A DNA stretch of 23,609 bases from CAYZUC01 sp964481705. Lineage in GTDB: Bacteria > Bacillota > Clostridia > Lachnospirales > Lachnospiraceae. The DNA is taken from assembly GCA_964481705.1 (NCBI GenBank), contig CAYZUC010000043.1, forward strand, positions 1-23,609. The letters are read 5' to 3'. Below, in pieces: positions 7,545 through 16,163 of the stretch. Within the stretch, counting starts at the first letter, position 1. The number at the start of each line of letters is the position of its first letter. The position numbers were made by a program, and so were the translations under genes. The notes under the pieces are model-generated. The model was not told the DNA's origin. It worked only from the letters and a program-made list of their open reading frames with translations, and ran no database searches.

Positions 7545-8564
7545 ATGAACGAAACGTTACAGAAGATCAGAGATAATGCAATCAAACAGATTAATGAATC
7601 CGACGCTTTGGAAAAGCTTAATGATGTACGAGTTAATATTCTGGGCAAAAAGGGAGAATTAACCTCTGTTATGAAAGGAATGAAAGATCTTGCTGCTGAA
7701 GAACGACCAAAATTTGGCCAAATGGTCAATGATGTTCGTAATGAAATTGAGAAATCGTTGGAAGAAGCGAAATATAAGATGGAACGTAAGATTCGTGAAC
7801 AGCAGATTGCAAACGAAACCATTGATGTAACTCTTCCTGCTAAGAAAAATCATGTAGGACATCGTCATCCATGTACCATTGCAATGGAAGAGGTTGAGCG
7901 TATCTTTACCGGAATGGGTTACGAGGTCGTAGAAGGACCAGAAGTAGAGACCGATTATTATAATTTTGAAGCTCTCAATATTCCTGCGGATCATCCTGCT
8001 AAGGATGAACAGGATACCTTTTATATCAGCGGTGATTTTCTTCTTCGTACACAGACTTCGGGTGTACAGGTTCACGAAATGGAAAAAGGAAAGCTGCCTA
8101 TTCGTATGGTTGCACCAGGACGTGTATTCCGTTCCGATGAGGTAGATGCCACACATTCTCCTTCTTTTCACCAAATAGAAGGTCTCGTAGTGGATAAGCA
8201 CATAACATTTGCAGATTTAAAGGGAACCTTACTTGCCTTTGCAAAAGAGCTGTTTGGTGCTGAGACAGAAGTAAGATTTCGTCCACATCATTTCAATTTC
8301 ACGGAGCCTAGTGCGGAAATGGATGTCAGCTGCTTTAAATGTGGCGGAAAAGGCTGTCGTTTCTGTAAAGGAACTGGATGGATTGAAATATTAGGCTGTG
8401 GAATGGTTCATCCGAATGTTTTGAAAATGAGTAAAATTGACCCCGAAAAATACAGTGGATTTGCTTTTGGTATGGGATTGGAAAGAGTTGCTCTTTTGAA
8501 ATATGAAATTGATGATATGAGATTAATATATGAGAACGATGACCGTTTCTTAAAACAGTTCTAG
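7545..8564 (+). CDS. pheS: Phenylalanyl-tRNA synthetase alpha subunit
   Basis: Attaches phenylalanine to tRNA-Phe as the catalytic half of the alpha2-beta2 enzyme in the cytoplasm. The 339-residue length is usual for the family. Residues 1-90 are the tRNA-binding coiled coil. The class II catalytic core follows, with motif 2 FRSDEVDATHSPSFHQIEG (195-213), RPHHFNFTEPSAE (246-258) and motif 3 GFAFGMGLERVALLKYEIDD (305-324). A CFKCGGKGCRFCKGTGW segment (263-279) is typical of bacterial PheS. I chose the ATG at 7545 because AAGAAGG lies 7 nt upstream; the in-frame ATG at 7539 is too close to that site, and the longer open frame back to 7452 runs through the T-box. pheT follows after 18 nt. Expression should rise when charged tRNA-Phe is scarce. 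Confidence 0.97.
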   Translation: MNETLQKIRDNAIKQINESDALEKLNDVRVNILGKKGELTSVMKGMKDLAAEERPKFGQMVNDVRNEIEKSLEEAKYKMERKIREQQIANETIDVTLPAKKNHVGHRHPCTIAMEEVERIFTGMGYEVVEGPEVETDYYNFEALNIPADHPAKDEQDTFYISGDFLLRTQTSGVQVHEMEKGKLPIRMVAPGRVFRSDEVDATHSPSFHQIEGLVVDKHITFADLKGTLLAFAKELFGAETEVRFRPHHFNFTEPSAEMDVSCFKCGGKGCRFCKGTGWIEILGCGMVHPNVLKMSKIDPEKYSGFAFGMGLERVALLKYEIDDMRLIYENDDRFLKQF

Positions 8565-8582
8565 GAAAGAGGAGGAATAAGC

Positions 8583-11003
8583 ATGAATACAGCATTATCT
8601 TGGATTAAAGCATATGTACCGGATCTTTCCTGTTCCAATCAGGAATATACCGATGCCATGACATTAACCGGCACCAAGGTGGAAACCTTTGAGTGTCTGG
8701 ATAAGAATTTAGATAAAATATATGTGGGAGAGATTCTTTCCATCGAAAAACATCCGGATGCAGATAAATTGATTATCTGCCAGGTGGATTTAGGAAAAGA
8801 AAAGCTTCAAATCGTCACCGGAGCATCAAACGTAAAGGTAGGAGATAAGATACCTGTTGTCGTGGATGGTGGTAAGGTAGCAGGAGGACATGATGGAGGT
8901 CCTTTACCGGAGAATGGAATTAAAATTAAAAATGGAAAGCTTCGTGGGATTGAATCCTATGGAATGATGTGCTCCATCGAAGAATTGGGGTCGAGCCGCG
9001 ATTATTATCCGGAAGCACCAGAAGAAGGAATCTATATTTTCCCTGCGGATACAAAGGTTGGTGAAGATGCCATTGAAGCACTAGGGCTTCATGACAGTGT
9101 GTTTGAGTATGAAATTACATCGAATCGTGTAGATTGTTACAGTGTTTTAGGAATTGCCAGAGAAGCAGCGGCTACCTTTGACAAGAAATTTATTGCCCCT
9201 GTCGTAGATGTGAAGGAATCTTCAGAAAGGGTAGAAGATTATATTTCAGTAGAAGTAAAGGATACGGACTTATGCTCCCGTTATTGCGCAAGAGTATGTA
9301 CCAATATTAAGATCGCGCCATCACCAAAGTGGATGCAAAGAAGACTTGCAGCAAGTGGTATTCGGCCGATTAACAATCTGGTTGATATTACGAATTATGT
9401 CATGGAAGAGTATGGTCAGCCGATGCATGCCTATGATTTGGACACGATAAGTGGTCATAAAATCGTGGTTAAGCGTGCGAAGGACGGAGAAACATTTGAA
9501 ACCTTAGATGGTCAGGAGCGCAAGCTGGACTCTGAAATCCTAATGATCTGTGACGCAGAGAAGGAAATTGGAATCGCCGGTATTATGGGTGGAGACAACT
9601 CCAAGATTACAGATGATGTAAAAACAATATTATTTGAAGCAGCCACCTTCCGTGGGGCGAACATTCGTCGTTCGGCTAAAAGACTTGGTTTACGTACCGA
9701 TGCTTCCGGAAAGTTTGAAAAGGGTCTGGATCCCAATAATGCGCTTGCTGCAATTAATCGTGCCTGCCAGTTAATTGCTGAGCTTGGATGTGGTGAGGTT
9801 GCAAAGGGTGTTGTTGATGTCTGTGAAGAAATAAAAGAGGAGAATCGTATTCCGTTCCGCGCTGATAGAATCAATGAATTGTTAGGTACCGACATAGAAG
9901 AAGAAACCATGTTGGAAATATTCAAAAAGATTGATCTGAAATATGATGAAGAAGAAAATGAAGTGATTATTCCAAGCTTTCGTCAGGATTTGGAAGGAAT
10001 TGCCGACTTGGCAGAAGAGGTTGCCAGATTCTATGGTTACGATAAGATACCAATGACACTTCCCAGTGGTGAGGCGACCACAGGTAAGCTGTCGTTTAAG
10101 CTTCGAATTGAGGAGCAGGCAAGGAATATTGCGGAGTACTGTGGATTCTCTCAAGGATACAGTTATTCCTTTGAAAGCCCTAAAATATATGATAAGCTGA
10201 TGATACCAAAAGAGGATACATTACGAAATGCTATTGTCATAGCCAATCCATTGGGAGAAGATTTCTCTATCATGAGAACAATCTCCTTGAATGGAATGCT
10301 CACCTCTTTATCTACCAATTACAATCGTCGTAATAAAAATGTGAAGCTGTATGAGCTGGGCAATATCTATATTCCGCACAAATTACCGCTGGAAGAATTA
10401 CCGGATGAACGCATGCAGTTCACGCTTGGTTTTTATGGAGAAGGAGATTTTTTCACCATGAAAGGGGTAATAGAAGAATTCTTCGAGAAAATTGGTATGA
10501 CACAAAAGGTGGTCTATGACCCAAATGCCGGTAAAGTATTTCTACATCCCGGAAGACAGGCATCTGTTGTTTATGATGGTAAAACAGTTGGATATTTGGG
10601 TGAGGTACATCCTGATGTATGTGATAATTACGAAATCGGTGAGAAAGCCTATATTGCAGTACTTGATATGCCGGTGATTGTCCCATATGCTACTTTCGAT
10701 CGCAAGTATAATGGAATAGCAAAATTCCCTGCTGTCACAAGAGATATTAGTATGGTTATGCCGAAATCCATTTTGGTTGGTCAGATAGAGGAAATCATTC
10801 TTCAGCGTGGCGGAAAGATTTTGGAGAGCTATAACCTTTTTGACATCTATGAGGGCTCTCAAATCAAGGAGGGATTCAAGTCTGTTGCCTATTCTGTAAC
10901 ATTCCGGGCAAAAGACAGAACCTTAGAGGATGCGGACGTAAATACTGCCATGAAGAAAATATTGAATGGACTTGAAGGCTTAGGAATTGAGCTCCGTTCC
11001 TAA
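8583..11003 (+). CDS. pheT: Phenylalanyl-tRNA synthetase beta subunit
   Basis: Partner of PheS; carries the tRNA anticodon contacts and the editing site that clears Tyr-tRNA-Phe. At 806 residues it is full length. The EMAP-type tRNA-binding domain is at about 45-155 (VGEILSIEKHPDADKLIIC, VTGASNV), the B3/B4 editing domain at about 215-395 (PINNLVDITNYVM, YDLD), the B5 domain around 400-475 (IPSFRQDL near its end), and a catalytic-like domain that does not itself aminoacylate follows. The last 95 residues are the ferredoxin-fold anticodon-binding (FDX-ACB) domain: FPAVTRDISMV, then SYNLFDIYEG. The ribosome site AGAGGAGGAA stands about 7 nt before the ATG. It is the second gene of the T-box operon and queA follows after 27 nt. 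Confidence 0.97.
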   Translation: MNTALSWIKAYVPDLSCSNQEYTDAMTLTGTKVETFECLDKNLDKIYVGEILSIEKHPDADKLIICQVDLGKEKLQIVTGASNVKVGDKIPVVVDGGKVAGGHDGGPLPENGIKIKNGKLRGIESYGMMCSIEELGSSRDYYPEAPEEGIYIFPADTKVGEDAIEALGLHDSVFEYEITSNRVDCYSVLGIAREAAATFDKKFIAPVVDVKESSERVEDYISVEVKDTDLCSRYCARVCTNIKIAPSPKWMQRRLAASGIRPINNLVDITNYVMEEYGQPMHAYDLDTISGHKIVVKRAKDGETFETLDGQERKLDSEILMICDAEKEIGIAGIMGGDNSKITDDVKTILFEAATFRGANIRRSAKRLGLRTDASGKFEKGLDPNNALAAINRACQLIAELGCGEVAKGVVDVCEEIKEENRIPFRADRINELLGTDIEEETMLEIFKKIDLKYDEEENEVIIPSFRQDLEGIADLAEEVARFYGYDKIPMTLPSGEATTGKLSFKLRIEEQARNIAEYCGFSQGYSYSFESPKIYDKLMIPKEDTLRNAIVIANPLGEDFSIMRTISLNGMLTSLSTNYNRRNKNVKLYELGNIYIPHKLPLEELPDERMQFTLGFYGEGDFFTMKGVIEEFFEKIGMTQKVVYDPNAGKVFLHPGRQASVVYDGKTVGYLGEVHPDVCDNYEIGEKAYIAVLDMPVIVPYATFDRKYNGIAKFPAVTRDISMVMPKSILVGQIEEIILQRGGKILESYNLFDIYEGSQIKEGFKSVAYSVTFRAKDRTLEDADVNTAMKKILNGLEGLGIELRS

Positions 11004-11030
11004 AAATGTAGAACATAGATTGGACAGAAA

Positions 11031-12059
11031 ATGAAGAAATCAGACTTTTATTTTGATCTTCCACAGGAATTAATTGCTCAGGACCCCTTGGAAGACCGTT
11101 CAGCATCAAGATTACTCCTCCTAAATAAACAAAATGGAGAAGTAGAACATCATGTATTTAAAGAAATAAAGAATTATCTGAGGTCTGGAGATTGTCTGGT
11201 ATTGAATGATACCAAGGTCATCCCCGCTAGAATTCTGGGTGAAAAAGAAGGAACCGGTGCCGGGATCGAGATTCTTCTACTGAAAAGAAGAGAGGACGAT
11301 ATCTGGGAAACACTTGTAAAGCCAGGGAAAAAATGTAGACCCGGCACTAAGGTTTCCTTTGGAAATGGTCTTTTAATTGGAGAAATTCTGGAAGTAGTTG
11401 AGGAAGGGAATCGTCTGGTAAAGTTTTATTATGATGGAATCTTCGAAGAGGTATTGGATCAGTTAGGAGAGATGCCGCTTCCTCCTTATATTACACATCA
11501 TCTTGCTGACAAGAATCGGTATCAGACCGTTTATGCCAAAAACGAAGGCTCTGCAGCTGCTCCGACCGCTGGTCTTCATTTTACAAAAGAGCTGTTGAAA
11601 GAAATTGAAGACCTCGGTGTGAAGATTGTATATGTTACGCTTCATGTTGGACTGGGTACCTTTCGTCCGGTTAAAGAAGAGGATGTATTACAGCATCATA
11701 TGCACTCGGAGTATTATACGGTATCGAAAGAAGCCGCAGATACGGTTAACTTGACAAAAAAGAACGGAGGAAGAGTCATTTGTGTTGGAACGACAAGCTG
11801 TCGCACACTGGAATCTGCCACCAATGAGGAAGGATTATTACAGGCAGGTAGTGACAATACAGAGATTTTTATTTATCCGGGATATCATTTTAAGATATTA
11901 GATGCTCTGATCACGAATTTCCATTTACCGGAGTCAACACTTATTATGCTCGTGTCAGCGTTAGCAGGCAGAGAAAATGTTCTGAACGCTTATCAGGAAG
12001 CAATAAAAGAGAAGTATCGTTTTTTCAGTTTTGGCGATGCTATGTTTATTCATGATTAA
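11031..12059 (+). CDS. queA: S-adenosylmethionine:tRNA ribosyltransferase-isomerase (queuosine synthesis)
   Basis: Transfers and isomerises the ribose of S-adenosylmethionine onto preQ1-modified tRNA to form epoxyqueuosine at the wobble position of GUN anticodons. The 342-residue length and conserved motifs are typical: FYFDLPQELIAQDP (6-19), SRLLLL, LNDTKVIPARI (58-68), SAAAPTAGLHFT, LHVGLGTFRPV, GTTSCRTLES and the C-terminal TNFHLPESTLIMLVSALAG. The gene starts 27 nt after pheT with no terminator between, so it is probably the third gene of the T-box operon. The ribosome site is weak (GGACAG). The partner genes tgt and queG are not in the window. No clear terminator follows, so some transcripts may run on into the PilZ gene. 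Confidence 0.96.
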   Translation: MKKSDFYFDLPQELIAQDPLEDRSASRLLLLNKQNGEVEHHVFKEIKNYLRSGDCLVLNDTKVIPARILGEKEGTGAGIEILLLKRREDDIWETLVKPGKKCRPGTKVSFGNGLLIGEILEVVEEGNRLVKFYYDGIFEEVLDQLGEMPLPPYITHHLADKNRYQTVYAKNEGSAAAPTAGLHFTKELLKEIEDLGVKIVYVTLHVGLGTFRPVKEEDVLQHHMHSEYYTVSKEAADTVNLTKKNGGRVICVGTTSCRTLESATNEEGLLQAGSDNTEIFIYPGYHFKILDALITNFHLPESTLIMLVSALAGRENVLNAYQEAIKEKYRFFSFGDAMFIHD

Positions 12060-12060
12060 T

Positions 12061-12095
12061 CAAAACGTTCTTGATAATAAAACAAAATTTTCTTG
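12061..12095. repeat. Imperfect direct repeat over the PilZ promoter
   Basis: CAAAACGTTCTTG (12061-12073) and CAAAATTTTCTTG (12083-12095) agree at 11 of 13 positions and are spaced 22 bp apart, two helical turns. The second copy overlaps the -35 element, as expected for a repressor or activator site. No binding protein can be named. Confidence 0.3.
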
Positions 12096-12121
12096 TCATA
12101 TTGGATTAACTATTATAGAAT
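12093..12121 (+). promoter_or_regulatory. Promoter of the PilZ gene
   Basis: TTGTCA (12093-12098), 17-nt spacer, TAGAAT (12116-12121). The start would fall near 12128, giving a leader of about 40 nt before the ATG at 12169. It lets the PilZ gene be expressed independently of the pheST-queA operon. Confidence 0.6.
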
Positions 12122-12168
12122 AATGTTAAATGATGGTATTTCAGATTTCACTAAGAATGGAGATTGCT

Positions 12169-12519
12169 ATGCAGGAAAAGAGAAGAAGTAAAAGACTTGA
12201 TATGCAGGCGAAGATTATACTGAACCGCCTTGATGCAAAAGAGGCAAAGACCTCTGCAATTGAAGTGGTTGATTTATCCAAGTTTGGGATAGGATTTATT
12301 TGTGAAGAGAATTTGGATAAGGGTGCAGTATATGAGACAGATATCCAGATCTGGACAGGCGATATTATACACGCCTTTATAGAGGTTGTCCGTATCAGTC
12401 AACAAAATGGCGGCAATATCTATGGTGGTATCTTTGTAGGAATGCCGGAATCAGATTGGTGCAGGATTCAAGTATACGAGACTTACCGTGATTTTGACCC
12501 AACAAATAATTCCAACTAG
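12169..12519 (+). CDS. Small single-domain PilZ protein (probable c-di-GMP receptor)
   Basis: A 116-residue protein consisting of one PilZ domain. Both c-di-GMP contact motifs are intact: RRSKR (5-9, RxxxR) and DLSKFG (35-40, DxSxxG), so binding is likely. A late GGIFVGM..SDW..IQ.Y (87-103) completes the barrel. There is no YcgR-N domain, no catalytic fusion and no membrane segment, so it should act by binding a partner such as a motility, secretion or polysaccharide machine; none of these is adjacent. I chose the ATG at 12169 because GGAGA lies 5 nt upstream; the open frame from 12130 would add 13 residues without a good ribosome site. Its stop codon (12517-12519) overlaps the stop of the convergent aroA. 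Confidence 0.85.
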   Translation: MQEKRRSKRLDMQAKIILNRLDAKEAKTSAIEVVDLSKFGIGFICEENLDKGAVYETDIQIWTGDIIHAFIEVVRISQQNGGNIYGGIFVGMPESDWCRIQVYETYRDFDPTNNSN

Positions 12520-13793
12520 TCTAGAAATGAGAATAAGTCGGAATAGAAATTAGGATAGGAGATGGTGATACATGCATCATCTTCTATTTTTGTATCTCCA
12601 TTTGCACATAATCCTGCGATTGCAAAGCTCATGGCAATACGATGGTCACGAAAACAGTCAATGCTTGCTCCATGAAGCTCACGTCCACCATGGATGATCA
12701 TTCCATCTTCGGTAGGCTCTATATCAACATTCATCGAGGAAAGTCCCTTCGCGATAGCATCAATGCGATTACATTCCTTGAATTTCAATTCAGCAGCATC
12801 CCGTATAACAGTTTTACCGGTCGCATACGCTGCGGCAACTGCGATAATAGGTATCTCATCAATTAACGTGGGTATGAGAGCACCTTCAATCACAGTACCA
12901 TGAAGAGAAGATGATTTGACAAGAATATCAGCGGATTCTTCTCCCTGCTCATGATTTCTGTTTTGATAAGTAATATCTGCGCCCATATTCTTCAAAACGG
13001 TAAGAATACCGGTTCTGGTTGGATTCATTCCAACGTTCCGTAAAAGAATTTCGGAATTCGGTACAAGTAACGCCGCTACAAGGAAGTATGAAGCACTTGA
13101 AATATCACCGGGAACCATAAGCGTTCGAGCATATAAGTTTGAAACCGGCCGTAAGGTACAACGATTACCAAGTGAAGAAACATCTCCACCAAAATAGTTA
13201 ATCATAATTTCTGTGTGATTTCGCGATAAATGAGGTTCGATTACAGAGGTTTTTCCTTCTGCGTAGAGACCGGCTAAAAGAATTGCTGATTTTACCTGAG
13301 CGGAAGCCATAGGAGTATGATAATCAATCCCTTGTAATGTGGAAGGGAAAAAATGCATGGGTGCAAATCCCTGCTCATTTTCACATGCTATCTTTGCACC
13401 CATCGAGGAGAGTGGCTCCATAATGCGTTGCATAGGTCTTTTTTGTATCGATTCATCACCCGTGATGGTTGATTCGAAGACCTGACCGGACAGGATACCG
13501 GACAGTAACCTTGTAGTAGTTCCGCTGTTTCCGCAATCAAGAATCCCGCCAGGAGTTTCCAATCCATGAAGTCCCCTTCCATGAACCAGGACAGAAGTAT
13601 CATTCTGCTCAATGGTAATACCCATTTGGCGAAAGCAGGAAATCGTAGAGAGACAGTCAGCACCGGTTAGAAAATTCTGAATCTCCGTAACCCCTTTTGC
13701 TAATGCACCTAACATAACAGAACGATGGGAGATGGACTTATCTCCGGGAATCTGTAATTCTCCTTTGAGACCTTCTGCTCTTGTTATTACCAT
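12516..13793 (-). CDS. aroA: 3-phosphoshikimate 1-carboxyvinyltransferase (EPSP synthase), class II
   Basis: Transfers the enolpyruvyl group of PEP to shikimate-3-phosphate, the sixth step of the shikimate pathway. The 425-residue length is standard. Visible active-site motifs include GDKSISHR (17-24), CGNSGTTTRLLSG (87-99), KRPMQR (118-123), SAQVKSA (164-170), RNHTE (191-195), NPTR (257-260), IDEIP with catalytic Asp312 (311-315) and DHRIAMSFA (383-391). The set GDKS, SAQxK, RxHTE and NxTR marks the class II enzymes, which are generally glyphosate-tolerant. GGAGG stands 8 nt before the ATG. It is the last gene of the aroF-tyrA-aroA operon, 45 nt after tyrA. No terminator is seen after it; it ends inside the stop codon of the PilZ gene on the other strand. 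Confidence 0.97.
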   Translation of the reverse strand: MVITRAEGLKGELQIPGDKSISHRSVMLGALAKGVTEIQNFLTGADCLSTISCFRQMGITIEQNDTSVLVHGRGLHGLETPGGILDCGNSGTTTRLLSGILSGQVFESTITGDESIQKRPMQRIMEPLSSMGAKIACENEQGFAPMHFFPSTLQGIDYHTPMASAQVKSAILLAGLYAEGKTSVIEPHLSRNHTEIMINYFGGDVSSLGNRCTLRPVSNLYARTLMVPGDISSASYFLVAALLVPNSEILLRNVGMNPTRTGILTVLKNMGADITYQNRNHEQGEESADILVKSSSLHGTVIEGALIPTLIDEIPIIAVAAAYATGKTVIRDAAELKFKECNRIDAIAKGLSSMNVDIEPTEDGMIIHGGRELHGASIDCFRDHRIAMSFAIAGLCANGDTKIEDDACITISYPNFYSDLFSFLD

Positions 13794-13838
13794 GTCGAAT
13801 ACCTCCAGTAGATAAAATGTCTGTTTTCATAAAAACTG

Positions 13839-14927
13839 TTATCGTAAATATACGGTATAATGATGTTTCTTTAAGTGTTCGGATGCCTTCTCCAAATCTT
13901 CCTGATTGGAGAATTCAATACGAAGCGCGCCTTCTTCAAATTCGCGATTGTGTATAATCCCAATATTTTTAATATTAATATGATTCGTAGCAAGCAGCGT
14001 GGCTATTGTCGCTATTGCGCCGGATTCATCTACGATATCACAATAGATAAAGTATACTTTTTTGATTGGACCGTAAGGATTATCAGAGATAGAATCGCGA
14101 TAGTCACGTGCTGACGCAAAAAAAGAATATATTTCTTCTACACTTTTATTTTGAATCATTAATTGTATGATATGAAGGGATTCTATATATTTCTCAAGAA
14201 AATAATTAATTGACTTTCCATTGGACATACAGATTTGCTGCCACATGGTAGGAGAGGAGGATGCAATTCTTGTGATATCTTTAAATCCACCGGCAGCGAT
14301 CGTCTTCATAATTCCTTCCGAATTATCGTTCTCATGGATTAGATTAACAAGAGAAGCTGCAATAATATGAGGAACATGGCTAACTGCAGCAGTTACATAA
14401 TCATGCTCAAAATCATTCATGACAAAGGGGATTGCACCCAAAGACTCAACAAAGTCCTTCATTTTAGCTACTTTAATACTGGGTATATTGGTTGATGGAG
14501 ATAGAATATAATAAACATTCTCAAGTAAATGGTCATTGGAATTGACATAACCAAATTGTTCACTGCCAGCCATAGGATGACCGCCGATGAAATACTCGCT
14601 TATATGATGAGAATTGACGAACTGTTGAATATCAACTTTCACACTACCAACATCTGTCAGTATAGTATTGGGGGTTAAATAGGGTTTAATCAATTCTAAA
14701 TATACTGTGTTGGTATGTACCGGAGCACAGAGGAAAATAAAATCACAGTTTTCAAAACGATCATCAATAGAATCACACGCTTCGTTTATAACTCCTTCTG
14801 TCAATGCTTTCTTCAGCGGAAAGAAATCTTTGTCATATGCGACAATTTCTGCATTTAAAATACGAGATCGGATTGCTTTTGCAATGGAGCCGCCAATTAG
14901 ACCAAGTCCAACAAATCCTGCTTTCAT
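13839..14927 (-). CDS. tyrA: Prephenate dehydrogenase with C-terminal ACT domain
   Basis: Oxidatively decarboxylates prephenate to 4-hydroxyphenylpyruvate, using NAD(P)+, for tyrosine synthesis. The 362-residue protein has an N-terminal Rossmann fold GLGLIGGSIAKA (7-18), the conserved TDVGSVK (91-97), GGHPMAGSE (115-123, with the catalytic-region His117) and SHVPHI (183-188) in the helical dimerisation domain. Residues 290-362 (VYFIYCDIVDESGAIATIAT onward) form an ACT domain, which commonly senses an amino acid, here probably tyrosine (family knowledge plus inference). There is no fused chorismate mutase. AGGGG is found shortly before the ATG. It is the middle gene of the aromatic operon, 45 nt from both neighbours. 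Confidence 0.95.
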   Translation of the reverse strand: MKAGFVGLGLIGGSIAKAIRSRILNAEIVAYDKDFFPLKKALTEGVINEACDSIDDRFENCDFIFLCAPVHTNTVYLELIKPYLTPNTILTDVGSVKVDIQQFVNSHHISEYFIGGHPMAGSEQFGYVNSNDHLLENVYYILSPSTNIPSIKVAKMKDFVESLGAIPFVMNDFEHDYVTAAVSHVPHIIAASLVNLIHENDNSEGIMKTIAAGGFKDITRIASSSPTMWQQICMSNGKSINYFLEKYIESLHIIQLMIQNKSVEEIYSFFASARDYRDSISDNPYGPIKKVYFIYCDIVDESGAIATIATLLATNHINIKNIGIIHNREFEEGALRIEFSNQEDLEKASEHLKKHHYTVYLR

Positions 14928-14972
14928 TTTCCCCTCATTTCCAGGAACTAAGGTTCCTTGCCTGTATGTTTC

Positions 14973-15989
14973 CTAAATGAATTTTCGGTTCATTAAATTA
15001 CAAAATGGTGTCAATTCCTTACATAGAGTATCAAACTGTTCAAATGTCAAAGATTGTGGACCATCGGACAATGCTTTGGAAGGATCATTATGCACTTCTA
15101 TCATAAGTCCATCAGCGCCAACCGCAATCGCCGCCTTAGCAAGCGGTGGCACATAAGCACGAACACCGGTGGCATGAGAAGGATCAACAATAACCGGAAG
15201 ATGAGTCTTGCTCTTTAATACCGGGACAGCACTGATATCGAGCGTGTTTCTTGTTGCTGTTTCGAAGGTGCGGATACCGCGCTCACATAATACAACATTT
15301 GGATTGCCCTCTGAGATAATGTATTCAGCTGCATTCAACCATTCATCAATAGTAGCAGCCATTCCACGCTTTAAGAGTACCGGAAGACCGGATTGACCAG
15401 CTTCACGTAACAGCTGGAAATTCTGCATATTTCTGGCGCCAATTTGAATCATATCCACGTATTTTACAGCAGCTTCAATAGCATCACGACTGATTACCTC
15501 ACATACGGTAGCAAGACCAGTCTCCATGGATGCTTCCTTCATATAACGCAAACCCTCTTCTTCGAGACCTTGAAAAGAATAGGGAGAAGTACGAGGCTTA
15601 TAAGCACCTCCACGGACAATGGTAGCTCCTGATTTCTTGACATTTCTGGCAATCAGCATAAGCTGCTCTTCGTTCTCTACAGCACATGGACCTGCCATAA
15701 TAGTAAGATGACCAGGACCGATACAAGTATGTCCTACTTTTACTGTAGTAGGTTCCGGATGAAATTTTTTATTTGATAATTTGTAACTTTCGGTAACAGG
15801 AACCAGCTTATCCACATCTTCAAATATCGAGAGATTATCTGTATTCAGAGCTGTTTTATCTCCAACGATACCAATAATGGTTACTTCTTTACCTTCGGAA
15901 AGATGAGTTTCCAGTCCTTTTCCCTTTACATATTGTACGACGGCCTCGATATTTCGCTTTGCCGCACCTGGTTTCATTACAATAATCAT
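14973..15989 (-). CDS. aroF: 3-deoxy-7-phosphoheptulonate synthase (DAHP synthase, type I-beta with ferredoxin-like domain)
   Basis: Condenses PEP and erythrose-4-phosphate into DAHP, the entry step to chorismate. From the ATG at 15989 it is 338 residues, the usual size for the form with an N-terminal ferredoxin-like regulatory domain (MIIVMKPGAAKRNIEAVV..., 1-70). The barrel carries GPCAVE (100-105), GGAYKPRTSPYSFQGL (127-142), QIGARNMQN (182-190), LLKRG (205-209), CERG (235-238), DPSHATG (269-275) and GADGLMIEVH (291-300). The open frame extends 20 residues upstream, but AAAGGATG lies just before the inner ATG and the promoter -10 lies inside the extension, so the inner start is right. In related enzymes the N-terminal domain mediates feedback by Tyr or Phe. 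First gene of the operon. The symbol is used loosely; some genomes call this aroA(G) or aroG. Confidence 0.95.
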   Translation of the reverse strand: MIIVMKPGAAKRNIEAVVQYVKGKGLETHLSEGKEVTIIGIVGDKTALNTDNLSIFEDVDKLVPVTESYKLSNKKFHPEPTTVKVGHTCIGPGHLTIMAGPCAVENEEQLMLIARNVKKSGATIVRGGAYKPRTSPYSFQGLEEEGLRYMKEASMETGLATVCEVISRDAIEAAVKYVDMIQIGARNMQNFQLLREAGQSGLPVLLKRGMAATIDEWLNAAEYIISEGNPNVVLCERGIRTFETATRNTLDISAVPVLKSKTHLPVIVDPSHATGVRAYVPPLAKAAIAVGADGLMIEVHNDPSKALSDGPQSLTFEQFDTLCKELTPFCNLMNRKFI

Positions 15990-16014
15990 AATTTTACATC
16001 CTTTCTTATATCTT

Positions 16015-16043
16015 ATAATAATCAATGAATGCAAGACTGTCAA
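16015..16043 (-). promoter_or_regulatory. Promoter of the aroF-tyrA-aroA operon
   Basis: On the minus strand TTGACA (16043-16038), a 17-nt spacer and TATTAT (16020-16015). The start would be near 16008, leaving a leader of about 20 nt before the ATG at 15989. The leader is too short for a T-box or attenuator, so control must be at initiation or on the enzymes. Confidence 0.7.
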
Positions 16044-16070
16044 AGACAATTTCGCAATTCTAAATTGATA

Positions 16071-16088
16071 ACTTCAACACGTTGAAGT
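16071..16088. promoter_or_regulatory. Palindromic candidate operator between the aro operon and the EF-G paralogue
   Basis: ACTTCAAC-AC-GTTGAAGT is an 8-bp dyad with a 2-nt centre. It is 28 bp upstream of the aroF -35 and about 76 bp upstream of the plus-strand -35 at 16164. The compact, even-spaced symmetry fits a dimeric regulator. A small CGCT-TAAA-AGCG hairpin follows at about 16092-16103. The regulator is unknown. Confidence 0.45.
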
Positions 16089-16163
16089 GTAACGCTTAAA
16101 AGCGAAAAAGTAAAGTAATTTTATTGGTAAAATCAACTTATTGTGTAAATTGCTGAATAGTAC

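Noticed and set aside
7659..8201. 180-codon minus-strand frame inside pheS
   Set aside because: pheS on the plus strand is certain from motifs 2 and 3; the antisense frame has no ribosome site or domain.
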